Positions 27,415 to 41,169 of a stretch of DNA of 64,000 nucleotides are shown here, piece after piece; position 1 is the first letter of the stretch; each line of letters opens with the position of its first letter. The translations under genes were made by a program, and so were the position numbers. The notes under the pieces are model-generated. The model saw only the letters and a list, made by a program, of their open reading frames with translations, ran no database searches and was not told where the DNA came from. Source of the stretch: Andalucia godoyi (taxonomy: Eukaryota > Discoba > Jakobea > Jakobida > Andaluciidae); NCBI GenBank assembly GCA_009859145.1, contig VRVR01000004.1:186001-250000 (forward strand), in the 5' to 3' direction.

Positions 27415-28821
27415 ATGTCTGATTCAAGACTGCTGGCTCCGCGAGAACCAATTGACTATTCGTATTCTGCAACAGATGCGCAATCGACGGCGCGATATGC
27501 ATCGAATCGGCCGATTTTGCGGTCAAAAAGCATCGAGTTTGCACCCGATCGGCTAACAGCACAATACGACTCGCTTCCTCTTGAGACGATCGAGGAGCTC
27601 AGCTCTAAAATTGCGGTTCTTTCCAAGGCTGTCATTGCAGAACGCAAGCTGCGCATCTCCGAAGCAAAACACAACGCTCAGCTGACAGAATCACTTCATG
27701 CTGCGGAGCGATCGTTGGCTGAAAAGATGAGCCACATTCGAAAAGTCGTCGAGGAAAAGATTAAGGCAGAAGAGGAACTTGCCGATTTAAAGTTTACATT
27801 GGACGAATATCAGAAAAGCCCATCATTGCCGGTGCTTACTGCGGCAAACATGACCACTTATCAGGGGCCGTTTTCTCCCGGAAGTAAGCGACAACTGCTT
27901 CCACAGTCTTCGCAGCCCCAGGGCTTGGAAGACAGTGATTTTTCTGATACTGCAAGTATAAGCAGTCGATCGACGGTGGCGCGTCCACTAATGTCAACTG
28001 GTACTGGCGCTGGTGCCCGAGACAGCATATCGATCAACACCTCAAAGCTGAAGAAAAAGGAGCTGGAGGATGAGCACAAAAAACTGATGGCGGATTTCCG
28101 CAGTGCTCAGAACAAGATTTTCGATCTTGAAGAAACAGTCAAATTCAAAGAAACCGTGATATCGGATCTGCGAATCGTCTCGGAAACAAAGTCAAACATC
28201 TTTGAGAAACAAGTCCAGGAGCTTGAGGCAGGGAAAGCACAAATCGTCTTTCAAATGCGCGTGCTGGACGATGCGCATAAAAAGTTGACAAAGGACAACC
28301 AGGAGCTATCCGAAGAGAGGCGCAAGACAACACTTGACGCGCAGATGTGGAAAAGTCGGTACGAAGAGACGGCATTCAAGCTTGGAGAGCGAGAAAAGAA
28401 ACTTTCGGACCTCGGATCGCAGATCGAGAATTTGCAATCTGAGCTGTCAAAGATGACCTTGGAGTCTCGTTCCTTGGCCAACAAGCTCATGGACATGAAG
28501 AAGAAGAACACAGCAGGCGGAATTCTGCTTGCAACATTTCCCGTGCGCAAGGTGCATCGTCTGCTTCCGCCTTGTGAGGCTCAGCTTGTAGTTGCGCAGA
28601 AACCCTCCGGCGATCTCATTCTTGACATCGTTGCATTTGGTCGCCATAAGGTGGAGGAATTTTCGTCGGTTCGGGAAATTCGTGCATACCGCGATAAGCT
28701 TACTATCTTATACACCTTCCGAGAACCGGATATTCTCGAGTCTGACAGCTCCGAGACTGTGGCTCGCACGCTTCTTTCGTTCCGCGATCAGTCTGCAGCA
28801 GCTGGTACCGCCGTCCAGTGA
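27415..28821 (+). CDS. Coiled-coil orphan protein with a small C-terminal domain
   Basis: The protein has 468 residues from the ATG at 27415. Two long coiled-coil stretches (about 60-130 and 210-380) flank a Ser/Pro-rich linker. The last 90 residues look globular (LLATFPVRKVHRLLPPCEAQ, ILDIVAFGRHKVEEF, LTILYTFREPDILES). I do not recognise the family. A structural, centrosomal or flagellar coiled-coil role is possible but is only inference from composition. Confidence 0.7.
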   Translation: MSDSRLLAPREPIDYSYSATDAQSTARYASNRPILRSKSIEFAPDRLTAQYDSLPLETIEELSSKIAVLSKAVIAERKLRISEAKHNAQLTESLHAAERSLAEKMSHIRKVVEEKIKAEEELADLKFTLDEYQKSPSLPVLTAANMTTYQGPFSPGSKRQLLPQSSQPQGLEDSDFSDTASISSRSTVARPLMSTGTGAGARDSISINTSKLKKKELEDEHKKLMADFRSAQNKIFDLEETVKFKETVISDLRIVSETKSNIFEKQVQELEAGKAQIVFQMRVLDDAHKKLTKDNQELSEERRKTTLDAQMWKSRYEETAFKLGEREKKLSDLGSQIENLQSELSKMTLESRSLANKLMDMKKKNTAGGILLATFPVRKVHRLLPPCEAQLVVAQKPSGDLILDIVAFGRHKVEEFSSVREIRAYRDKLTILYTFREPDILESDSSETVARTLLSFRDQSAAAGTAVQ

Positions 28822-28944
28822 TACGGTTTTCTGCTCTCGTTTCTGTTTTTCTCCCGCAAACATGGGCGTTGACGTGTTATTGGCTGAACTCCCTTTTGCG
28901 TGCAGCACGGTAATTTTACTACGCAGTATTCTGATCTCTCTCTT

Positions 28945-28977
<33 letters not shown>

Positions 28978-29266
28978 TACCCACACACACACCCGTGCGG
29001 GCGCACACACACAATCCGTCTCCATTATTGTAAATTTTGAGGAAAAATATATCGAGCCTCGCATTTCATACTATTTTTCTTTCTTTGCTTTCCCGCCTTC
29101 GTTTTTCTTAATCAATACAATAATAAAACAGGCGACAACAAGAACGAAAGGTGACAGCCGACCAATAATACAGATCTAGATATTCCAGAAAGTGAGACGA
29201 GAGAATGAACAGAAAAACAAAGCAAAATTGAGAACAGAAAGAAAAATAAAATGCATCAAAATTCTG
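28822..29266. repeat. Convergent spacer with CT and CA microsatellites
   Basis: A (CT)n run at about 28937-28960 is followed directly by (CA)n and related runs to about 29011. No gene is seen. Confidence 0.85.
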
Positions 29267-33010
<3,744 letters not shown>

Positions 33011-34224
33011 TTCAAATGCGAGAGAAATGAGTTCAGGAATCACTGCAGTCGAAGTTGTATCAGATTGTGGAAATAAAAGAAAACAGGGAATGCAAGAGCA
33101 TATACCGAACACCAAATTTTGTGTTGGTGCGAGATACGCAAAACAAATAAAAGGAGAGGGGGAGAAAAGGAGAGGCGGGGAGAAAACAAACGCAGGCAGT
33201 AAAAGTAAAAGGAGAGGAAGAAAAAGGTGAACAGAAGATGAACAGAAAAAGAAAAAGAAAGGGAGGAAGTCAGGAAAGGAGAAAGAAGGTGAACGCCTGC
33301 AAGAAGAAAAAATGAAAGGGAAATAAAGGAACGGAAATGAAAGGAACACGGGGAAGGGGGGAAATGGATAGAGAGAAATAGAATGGAAAAAATGAGGTGT
33401 GTGGACGGGATGGTTTTTTCTTGTCGGGGAAGAGGGGCGACGAACGGCAAATTGGGGAGCAGATGTCTTGCTTCTAACGCGCAAGGAATTTGCCAAAACG
33501 GCGGAGGAGTGACGGCAAGCTGTGACGAGCGTCACGGATGTCACGCAGAAGGGTGGCTGCTGGAGAGTGGGCGGAAAGAAAAGGACAAACAGATTGTCAC
33601 ACATGTCATGGGGCGTCACCACCGTGACGGGAGTCCGAGGAATTCTCGATCAGCAAATACCCGCCTGCGACCCGGTTTCGGAAGCGTTCGTGCTTCAAGT
33701 TGCAGTCACGAACAGTTGAACTGCCTGCATTCGTCCGAACTGCTGCTGTTCGCAAGAAAAACCTGAGATGCCCGAATTTCCCACTCGCTGCTGCTCCTGT
33801 CTCTCGATCGAGTAACAAACCTCGTTTGGAACTACAGCAGTTTCCGCAGCATCATTGCCTGGTCCTTTTGCTTTTTTTGCTATTGTTTTTTTTTTTTTTT
33901 GGGGGGTGGGGGGGGGGAGGCTTGCTGAAGAGGAAGAGTGGAAATGAATTTACGCCAGCAAAAAATGCAACATCAAGAATAAAGGCATCCTTACATAATG
34001 GCGACGGGGACAATGATGACGATGTTGTTGATACATTTAATAAAAATTAAAATTAAAATGAACACGAATACAATACAAACATGGATGACGATCGCCGATG
34101 CTTAACAGAAAAACATGCATGATCATCTCCTACATTTAATGACTGCCATTTTCATTTTTGGTCCTCCCCCAAAGGTTGGCTCTTGATATCTGATGCAGCG
34201 AGAGACGAAGAAACGCTGAGGTCC
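33011..34224. other. Leader and promoter of the Ssn6-like gene plus spacer
   Basis: Bases 33011-33622 are an open frame on the minus strand, but the residues are Phe/Ser/Pro-rich low complexity, typical of an AG-rich leader. A T16 run followed by G-rich runs lies at about 33885-33920. No other gene is seen. Confidence 0.5.
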
Positions 34225-36186
34225 TCAAGACATGGACTGCGATCCAGGAGTACCATCGCGACGATTGCTTCCAAGAAGGCCAGCTCTCTTTTTCCCGTCT
34301 GCAAGAATTTTTCCTGGTGTATTGTCAAGACTGCAGCACGACTTTGCGCGATCACCTAGAGCCATAAAAGTGTCCATATCATCACACTCTCGCTCAATGA
34401 CGCACCCCTTGTGTTGTGCATGAATAGCCTGTGCCGCCTCTTCATCGTAGCAAGATTGCAGTGACTTTTGTCCGGTCCAGCATCGCTGGAGCGCATTTAC
34501 AAGCCCCGAGATTGCGAGAATGTCAAAACGCAGCGAGTCTTCGTACGTATTGCAGAAGCAGCCAGGGAACACAGTGCAAACTGTGCAGATAGCGTGCATG
34601 AAGAATGTGGCAATTGAATGTAGAGGCGTTACAAGGCAATACCACGCGCACATATAACACGCTTCGCAACAGCAGCACTCTTCCGGCACACTTGCCCGTC
34701 GTGCACGTGCCGAATTCGGATCCCGTGCATCCCGGGAATTCCTGCTGCCGCTCCCGCCCCTTCGACCAAACACGGAAGAAAAGAGACCACCTACTGAAGC
34801 AGATGATAGCGATGACGATGGGGCCTCGGGAGCGCATGTGCATCCCGTCTCCATGCGACTATCTTCGGAGCAAAAGTGAGTGCACACAGTGCATCCCATG
34901 CGGAGCCCACAGGGCAGCCCACACACGACAAGCGCAACGACAGACGAAAGCAGAGCTGCAAGAGATGCAGTAACCAACTTGAGACCACAGCACTCAAGAC
35001 GCCTGTCTCTCTGCACAGAATGCTCGACAAGCCGGTCCTGGAGAACGGTCAGTCCGTGCTTGATGGACCGAAAGACACGGCAAGACCAGAATCCCGAGAT
35101 GACAGCATGGACACAGCAGAGGGCGCGGCAGCCTAGAGGTTCGTTGGGATGCAGACCGTCCGACAGAATGTGCGGTCGTGTCGTCGAGTACATGGAGTGA
35201 TCGCAGAAGAGTGTGCCACAAATGGAACCCAGTGCATATGCAAATGCATGGCCAAGCGTTCGCAGAATGTAGGCGACCCACAAAAACGGACATCCCAATA
35301 CACAAAAGAACTTTAGACACGGTGTCATGTACGGTGAGGCACACAAAACCCTGAAGCCACAAGTCGGAACAACAAGCCCGTATGCAAGAATGACAATCAC
35401 GGCATTTAGGATCACTGCAACAAGAATCATTGCGAATGAAAGCGGAATCATCAACAAGTTCGCCACTCCTCGCAAACAGAGCACGGGGCCGTCTGCAGAC
35501 GACATGGCACATGATTTTGACGTCTCCTCGTCACAAAGCGCACGGCACACGTTATTCCGTGCCTCTTCCGTGACAATCAAGTCTTTGGACTCCTCTTCAC
35601 ACGGATTGCAAAACACTGTGCAAAGAGACGGGGAGTCTGCAAGCCCTGATGGAGTCGATGACGATTGACGCACTCTTGATGCACTTGCAGCTGCCCCACT
35701 GGTGCTAGCAGTGGTCGACGCATACCGCGTGCTTCTTCCGCTGCCTGCGCCACCCGCAGACGTATTTCGAGACGGCTGCGGTTGTGGATGCGGGTCTGAT
35801 TCTTCGCGATCACCGGGTTTGAGCTTTGACACGACATTCTTTACGGTGCCGCCAATCACCCCGAATATTCCGCCACCGCCACCAGAACTTTGTGCTTTGG
35901 TCAGAGACGGCGGAGGAGGCGGCGCAGAAGGAGAAGGTCCTGTTTGGTATGCATCGTGATATGCCGGCTGCTGGCTGGTCGCTGAATTTCCAGTTGCATA
36001 CGGGCTGTTCATACCGGCACCGGCACTTGGTTGTGGATGCTGGGTTGCATACACAGGCGGGTGCGGCAATGACGTAGATGCGGAGACTGAAGATGTAGAA
36101 GAGTAGGGATCTGATGAAGAAGCAGGCTCAGGATCGGCATATGGATTCTCACCGGCTGCCTCTGCATATGGATTATACGCTGCCAT
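34225..36186 (-). CDS. Cysteine-rich multi-pass membrane orphan
   Basis: The protein has 653 residues. The N-terminal 190 residues are disordered and Pro/Ser/Tyr-rich, with NPYAEA and NPYADP motifs near the start. The remainder is a Cys-dense region with several hydrophobic segments (ANLLMIPLSFAMILVAVILN, VIVILAYGLVVPTCGFRVL, FCVLGCPFLWVAYILRTLGH, LVTASLAALLSSVVALVVCG). Clusters such as EECCCCEACYMCAWYC lie between them. I do not recognise a family. Cys clusters near membrane segments could be palmitoylated or bind metal; this is inference. The frame is intact and usage matches its neighbours. Confidence 0.72.
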   Translation of the reverse strand: MAAYNPYAEAAGENPYADPEPASSSDPYSSTSSVSASTSLPHPPVYATQHPQPSAGAGMNSPYATGNSATSQQPAYHDAYQTGPSPSAPPPPPSLTKAQSSGGGGGIFGVIGGTVKNVVSKLKPGDREESDPHPQPQPSRNTSAGGAGSGRSTRYASTTASTSGAAASASRVRQSSSTPSGLADSPSLCTVFCNPCEEESKDLIVTEEARNNVCRALCDEETSKSCAMSSADGPVLCLRGVANLLMIPLSFAMILVAVILNAVIVILAYGLVVPTCGFRVLCASPYMTPCLKFFCVLGCPFLWVAYILRTLGHAFAYALGSICGTLFCDHSMYSTTRPHILSDGLHPNEPLGCRALCCVHAVISGFWSCRVFRSIKHGLTVLQDRLVEHSVQRDRRLECCGLKLVTASLAALLSSVVALVVCGLPCGLRMGCTVCTHFCSEDSRMETGCTCAPEAPSSSLSSASVGGLFSSVFGRRGGSGSRNSRDARDPNSARARRASVPEECCCCEACYMCAWYCLVTPLHSIATFFMHAICTVCTVFPGCFCNTYEDSLRFDILAISGLVNALQRCWTGQKSLQSCYDEEAAQAIHAQHKGCVIERECDDMDTFMALGDRAKSCCSLDNTPGKILADGKKRAGLLGSNRRDGTPGSQSMS

Positions 36187-36490
36187 CTTCCTTAAGTCGA
36201 CAAAGGAAAATGAAAACCAGGAAGAGAAGAAGAAAGAAAGGCAGGGTTATATCCGAAAAAGAAATCGAAGATGAGGCAAGCAGCCTTTTTTTTTTTTAAT
36301 TTTTTTACGGGCGGCGGAGTAATGTCGGCGTGCCTCACGCCCATGCTCACGCTGCAACATGCAGCCTGAAACTGCAACTTTGCATGTTGCTTTATTGATA
36401 GAGAACGGAGCCAAGATCCACAGACACGGATATCGCGTTTGAAAAGAAAAAGCTAAGCTGTTAAACGGATTCGATTGCTTGATGCATTAA
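36187..36490. other. Divergent promoter region, Cys-rich orphan / TFB2
   Basis: About 300 bases with a T-rich run near 36285-36305. No gene is seen. Confidence 0.45.
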
Positions 36491-38014
36491 ATGTCCTTAC
36501 TTGGTTTCATCATTGATTTAGACCGAGGAATTTTGAATGAGCTTTACAAATCCGAGTGGGTCTGTCAGGCGGTTTTCCGTGGCTTGTCATCGCTGTCCAA
36601 GCAGTTTGTGCTTCGTATGGTCATGCTTGAAGATTGGATCCCCATTTCACAACTGGAAGTCATTGCGCCGTCGAACGTACACCGACAAGTTGCCTTAGAA
36701 CAGCTTTCTTCATTGTATATTTTGCTATTTTCTTCATCGGCGAATGAATCCGTTGCTGCTGCGAATGTGTCCGTTCTCGAAATCACGTCGGATTCGCTCG
36801 TGCGGGTGAACCAGTTGTTCCGTGTGAACTTTCTCCATTCGGTTACCACCCCTCCTAATCCGCCTTTTGGGGACCCCGTTTCACACGTTGACGGTGCTGT
36901 TGTGGACCGTTATGCGCAAGAGCGGTGGAATCAAGTGCTGCAATCCATCGTCGGATCGCAAACTGCAACATCGGATCCGCAAGACGGAGATGCAGCTATG
37001 CCCATTGTTGAGAATACGGTTGGGCTACTGGTGGAAGCTGGGCTGGTTGTTCCTGTTGGAAACGGTGTCAATGCTGCTGCGCCGAGCAGAACGTTCGCTT
37101 CGTCTTCGACTTCGTTTTCTCGAGCCTCTTCTGTTAATCGAGACTACAACATTACAAATGCTGGCTTTCAGTTTCTGCTGAGTGATGTGAGAACTCAACT
37201 CTGGGCTCTGCTCAAAGTGTACGTTCGACATTTGTCCGAAGAATCCAACGATCTAATCAAGCTGCTGGTTGAATTGTCATTTCTCGAGTTTTCAAGTGGG
37301 TACTCATTGCAACCGCTGAATGCGCTGCAGGTGCGAATGTTCGTGGAGCTGGCGGATTTGGGTCTTGTTTACATTCCCAAGGATCAACCCGGAGTATTCT
37401 TCCCCACGAAACTCGGGTTGTCGCAAATACTTCCAAAGAATCGCTCTGCATCCGCAGGTGCCAGCAGTGGTGCTGGCGTTTCCGGGTCTTTGACAGGCAT
37501 TGGCGCAAATCAAGATGGATTTCTGGTGGTGGAAACCAATTTTCGCATGTATGCATACACAGCGTCAGAATTGCAGGTATCTCTGCTGAGTCTTTTCGCG
37601 GAAATCCGCTATTTTCATCCAAATATGGTGGTTTGCGATATCACTCGTGATTCCGTTAGAATGGCGCTGCAAGGTGGAATCCGCGCTTCACAGATTGTTG
37701 GATTTCTGGAAGAGAATTCCCATCCGTGCATGAGAACTCCGAATCAAGAGGCTCCGTGCATTCCTGAAACAGTCACAGATCAGATTTTACTGTGGGAACG
37801 AGAACGGAATAGAATCAAACCGATTTCAGCGGTTGCGTTTTGCGATATCGACCGAAATGCCTTTCCCGAACTGGTTCGATATGCTGTCGACAAGCAAATC
37901 TGCGTATGGTCTTCTCCACTTCATCACACGGGAGAACTCACATTGGTTGTTCAAAGTGATGCGGCCGAGGAAGTTCGGTCGTTTCTGCGCAAATTCTCCG
38001 CTTCTCGACTATAG
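36491..38014 (+). CDS. TFB2: TFIIH core subunit p52 / TFB2
   Basis: The protein has 507 residues in a single exon. The C-terminal half has the diagnostic TFB2 stretches: FLVVETNFRMYAYTASELQ, LLSLFAEIRYFHPNMVV and GIRASQIVGFLEENSHPCMR, then PETVTDQILLWERERNR and a small C-terminal domain that pairs with TTDA/TFB5. The N-terminal part carries winged-helix-like segments. TFB2 anchors and regulates the XPB ATPase in TFIIH, serving RNA polymerase II initiation and nucleotide excision repair. Length matches human p52 (462) and yeast Tfb2 (513). Confidence 0.92.
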   Translation: MSLLGFIIDLDRGILNELYKSEWVCQAVFRGLSSLSKQFVLRMVMLEDWIPISQLEVIAPSNVHRQVALEQLSSLYILLFSSSANESVAAANVSVLEITSDSLVRVNQLFRVNFLHSVTTPPNPPFGDPVSHVDGAVVDRYAQERWNQVLQSIVGSQTATSDPQDGDAAMPIVENTVGLLVEAGLVVPVGNGVNAAAPSRTFASSSTSFSRASSVNRDYNITNAGFQFLLSDVRTQLWALLKVYVRHLSEESNDLIKLLVELSFLEFSSGYSLQPLNALQVRMFVELADLGLVYIPKDQPGVFFPTKLGLSQILPKNRSASAGASSGAGVSGSLTGIGANQDGFLVVETNFRMYAYTASELQVSLLSLFAEIRYFHPNMVVCDITRDSVRMALQGGIRASQIVGFLEENSHPCMRTPNQEAPCIPETVTDQILLWERERNRIKPISAVAFCDIDRNAFPELVRYAVDKQICVWSSPLHHTGELTLVVQSDAAEEVRSFLRKFSASRL

Positions 38015-38265
38015 TGAAGTCGATTTGTTGGATGTTGCTTTTTCCGTCTGGACGATGCCTCTGCGGTCATATGGGATCGAACCCATTGACTGTTGTCGGC
38101 TGGATAAACTGTTTTTGGTACGTACACGAAAGAAGGGTGGGAAAGACGGGAGAAGAAAAAAGAAAGTAAGACAGAAAGAAAAGAAACATTGCTGAAGCAG
38201 GTAATGATCATGAAACTCTTAATGTATTTGAAAATTTCAGTGCCGCGTCACTCTAGATCCACTCA

Positions 38266-40818
38266 TTAAGTAGACAAGAGTAAGCCGCCGTCTGTCGAAC
38301 TTTCTGACGGAGGTGGCGGCGCATCCCGAAGGAAGTGCAAAATGAATGCCGCACGTTTTTTGAAGTCGTTGTTTTTGGAAAGCGCATTCCCTCCTTTCAT
38401 TAAAACCGCAGCAAAAATGCATGACAACCGATCCACAGTCAATCCGTTCTTGGCAGAATGGGTGAGCAGTTCGCGCAGAAAAGCTGTCACGTAGTGGAAG
38501 ACATTGAAATGCACTGGAGGAAGCGATTTCGCGACAAGTTGCCTTGAGGCCGTCAAGGATGATGACGCATCAAGCGTTCGCTTCGCTACCTCGAGGGGAA
38601 TCACCGCCGGGGAAAGGGATTCCAAAAATCGGACTAAACAGACAGCCACGGAATGCACGGATCCTTGGAATCCATTAAACGACTCATTGCAATCAAGTCG
38701 CTCTCGTAAGAACCTGATTTCATCTGGATCTCCAGGATCCTCAAAGAGAGCTTCGGCGTCCATCCCATGTCTGAAAATGTAATCCGTCAACCGCCACAAT
38801 TCTTTGGGTAACTTCAATTTTCGTTGATTTTGTTCGGAAGGGGGCGCAAGCTGGATAGGCAGCGAGCTGCGAACTGGACCCAATATTGACACCAAATTCT
38901 CCAATGAATTTCCAAAGCAGCTTCGCATAAACCTTCCAGAGATTGGAACAAAATGATCTCTTCCGTTCTTCAAATGCAAGATCAAAATGTCCTCCAACAA
39001 ATTGGAACCAAGATTCAGCAATGGTGCAGAGTCCTTGTTCACCGTTACCGTGATTTTGACTTCAGCTCGCTCACTCGGAAGGATCATGCCATCTCTTGGT
39101 GAAATGTTGACCCATGGTTTGCAAATTCTGTTCTCGTCAATGCTCGGGACAAAAGCAAATTCAACTAGAACGTTTCCAGAATTTTGGATCCACAGAGTTT
39201 CAGTACGAGGAACGTTATAGTAAACGTCTCCAAAATCAAACCCATCCGAAGACAGACTGCATTCCGGTAACATCTCATTCTCCATCTTGTCCAGGAATTT
39301 AATAACCTCTCGATAAACCTCCTCATACTTGGCAGGAATGATTTTCCTGAACTCAATGTTGAACATAGAATAAACTGGACGGTGATCTGAGGACTTCAGC
39401 GCATCACATCTTCCATAGCTTTTCTGCTGGATGCCTGAGCCCTTGAACAGAATTCTGTCTGTCCACGCAGGAACACGCTTCTTTTCAGAAGAGTCATAAT
39501 TGTCTGTACCAGGATCATATTTGTACGTTGGAGGAAAAGATATTTTTCCTTCTGTAAATTGCGCCAATACTCGTCCAGCAGCCTTTTCTACGTTCAACTG
39601 ATCATGTTTGAGCAAGTAATCAAGATCGTTGCGTACAATTCTCGACTTCACATCTGCATCTTCTAACGGCACTCGATAGTTCAAATCTCCGAAAAAGAAT
39701 ATCATGTCATGATCGTAAACGGATTTGCACTTCGATGTAAACGCGAGATTCGCGAGAATGTCGTGGAAGTTCTGATTGCGTCGAGCCACATGTCCCATGT
39801 GAGCAGCCAAGTGAGCAGTAATGCAGCAGACGCTCGTCTCGTAAAAATCAAAACGCACCGCAACACCACCCTTGTTTCCCATGATCCCCATGATTCCCAC
39901 AGCTTGGTACTTTGTCTGAACATTCTTAACGTACATCATATGCTCCTCCTTCACATACACAACGATGAGAATTCCCACAAGCTGTTTGGCAACAAGCCTC
40001 ACGTACTTCGTTGATGACCTGCTGAGGGTCGCAGTGACAGAATCCTCCCAAAATTTGCCATTCGCCGTCTCCTGCGTCACAAGTGCACCTGCAGTCATGT
40101 CGATCTCTTGGAAACCAATGGCAATGATGTCGCTTCCAAGTTCTGGCTGCAGCCAAGCACTCAAATCCTCGACCTTCTTCTCGTTCACATTCCACGTTCC
40201 AACAAAAACGGTGGCCGGAGACGTTGATGTGAACAATGCTTCGCGGAAGCGCATTTGATTTGCTATCCAATCGGCTCGGATTTGCGAAGACTTGAGCATT
40301 GTTGGATCGGCAACAGGGTCGTCTCCAAACGACAGTCCGATGTTCTGATTCGCAGAATCGATGGCTTGAATGCCTTTCTCAACCTTGGTAAGCCCAAACT
40401 TGCCACGATATCCATCAATCCAATTCGGTACGTCTTGGTTCAATCGATTTGCGGAACCTTGTGAAGCTTTCGTCAAGGCTGTGATGATGTCCCACATTGC
40501 CGGGGACGCTGGTGCTTCCATGCACAGAACTTGCGAAGTTGTCCGGAACGCAATTTCAATCATGTTCTCGCCGTTAACTTTCACCAGCAAATCAGAAGAA
40601 AGCGGGAAAATATTAACAGGATAGATTTCTTCGGAGTCACCGGATCTTGGAAACCCGACCAACAGAAGCGCATGCTCGGCCTCTTCCTTACGTGACGATA
40701 TCAGAGCGATGGCGCATGGATCACGAAACTCACCGGCAACGAGCGTTAGTTCAGCTGCAAGAGTACAAGTCTCTGTAGAATTGAGCAAACCTTCAATACG
40801 CTCACGTATGGACGCCAT
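38266..40818 (-). CDS. OCRL/INPP5B-type inositol polyphosphate 5-phosphatase
   Basis: The protein has 850 residues from the ATG at 40818. Order of domains: N-terminal PH-like region (1-130), 5-phosphatase (about 215-530), ASH (about 540-660), and a RhoGAP-like domain to the end. Catalytic signatures are FVGTWNVNEKKVEDLSAWL, IIAIGFQEIDM, GNKGGVAVRF, FFFGDLNYRVP, PAWTDRILFKG and SSDHRPVYSMF. The ASH domain includes IQNSGNVLVEFAF. OCRL enzymes hydrolyse PI(4,5)P2 and PI(3,4,5)P3 on endosomes, Golgi and the ciliary base. The frame runs upstream to 41238, but that would overlap CLPTM1 exon 1 and the extra residues look unlike the family, so the later ATG is preferred. Start certainty is moderate. 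Confidence 0.88.
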   Translation of the reverse strand: MASIRERIEGLLNSTETCTLAAELTLVAGEFRDPCAIALISSRKEEAEHALLLVGFPRSGDSEEIYPVNIFPLSSDLLVKVNGENMIEIAFRTTSQVLCMEAPASPAMWDIITALTKASQGSANRLNQDVPNWIDGYRGKFGLTKVEKGIQAIDSANQNIGLSFGDDPVADPTMLKSSQIRADWIANQMRFREALFTSTSPATVFVGTWNVNEKKVEDLSAWLQPELGSDIIAIGFQEIDMTAGALVTQETANGKFWEDSVTATLSRSSTKYVRLVAKQLVGILIVVYVKEEHMMYVKNVQTKYQAVGIMGIMGNKGGVAVRFDFYETSVCCITAHLAAHMGHVARRNQNFHDILANLAFTSKCKSVYDHDMIFFFGDLNYRVPLEDADVKSRIVRNDLDYLLKHDQLNVEKAAGRVLAQFTEGKISFPPTYKYDPGTDNYDSSEKKRVPAWTDRILFKGSGIQQKSYGRCDALKSSDHRPVYSMFNIEFRKIIPAKYEEVYREVIKFLDKMENEMLPECSLSSDGFDFGDVYYNVPRTETLWIQNSGNVLVEFAFVPSIDENRICKPWVNISPRDGMILPSERAEVKITVTVNKDSAPLLNLGSNLLEDILILHLKNGRDHFVPISGRFMRSCFGNSLENLVSILGPVRSSLPIQLAPPSEQNQRKLKLPKELWRLTDYIFRHGMDAEALFEDPGDPDEIRFLRERLDCNESFNGFQGSVHSVAVCLVRFLESLSPAVIPLEVAKRTLDASSSLTASRQLVAKSLPPVHFNVFHYVTAFLRELLTHSAKNGLTVDRLSCIFAAVLMKGGNALSKNNDFKKRAAFILHFLRDAPPPPSESSTDGGLLLST

Positions 40819-41169
40819 GAGAGGTGTGTGATCAATAATATGCACTGAATACTCAGTTAGTTGTCTGGATTGATTGGCAGAGTAGGAGGTGGGAAAAGAA
40901 AAGGCTCTCTTCATCAGTTGGGACTTTTGTGAGTGTCGTGACCTTTTCTGTAAGGATCGAAAAGTGTCAGAATTTGTCAGTCGTGCAAAGAAAGACTGAC
41001 ATTTTTCAAAATGCTTATAGACATCTGTCGAACGCAAGCGACGCATCGCAAGTTTTTTTCGCAACTTTTGGCAAAAAGATCCACCAGCCCACCTTTCGTT
41101 TCGCCACCTGATTCCCTGTTTCCGCGAGCAATTCTTCTGTCTGTCAGAGAAAGACAGGAAGTTAAGCAA
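40819..41169. promoter_or_regulatory. Bidirectional promoter region, OCRL-like / CLPTM1
   Basis: About 350 bases separate the two divergent ATGs. The sequence is open on the minus strand but is best read as shared promoter and leader. Confidence 0.45.

Noticed and set aside
33011-33622. N-terminal extension of the Ssn6-like frame by about 200 residues
   Set aside because: The extension is Phe/Ser/Pro low complexity from an AG-rich leader, unlike any TPR corepressor N-terminus; the ATG at 33010 is better.
38071-38086. Minus-strand T-arm-like sequence with GGTTCGATCC, resembling a tRNA B box
   Set aside because: A five-pair stem and seven-base loop form, but no matching acceptor stem, anticodon arm or A box lies upstream, so it is not a tRNA.
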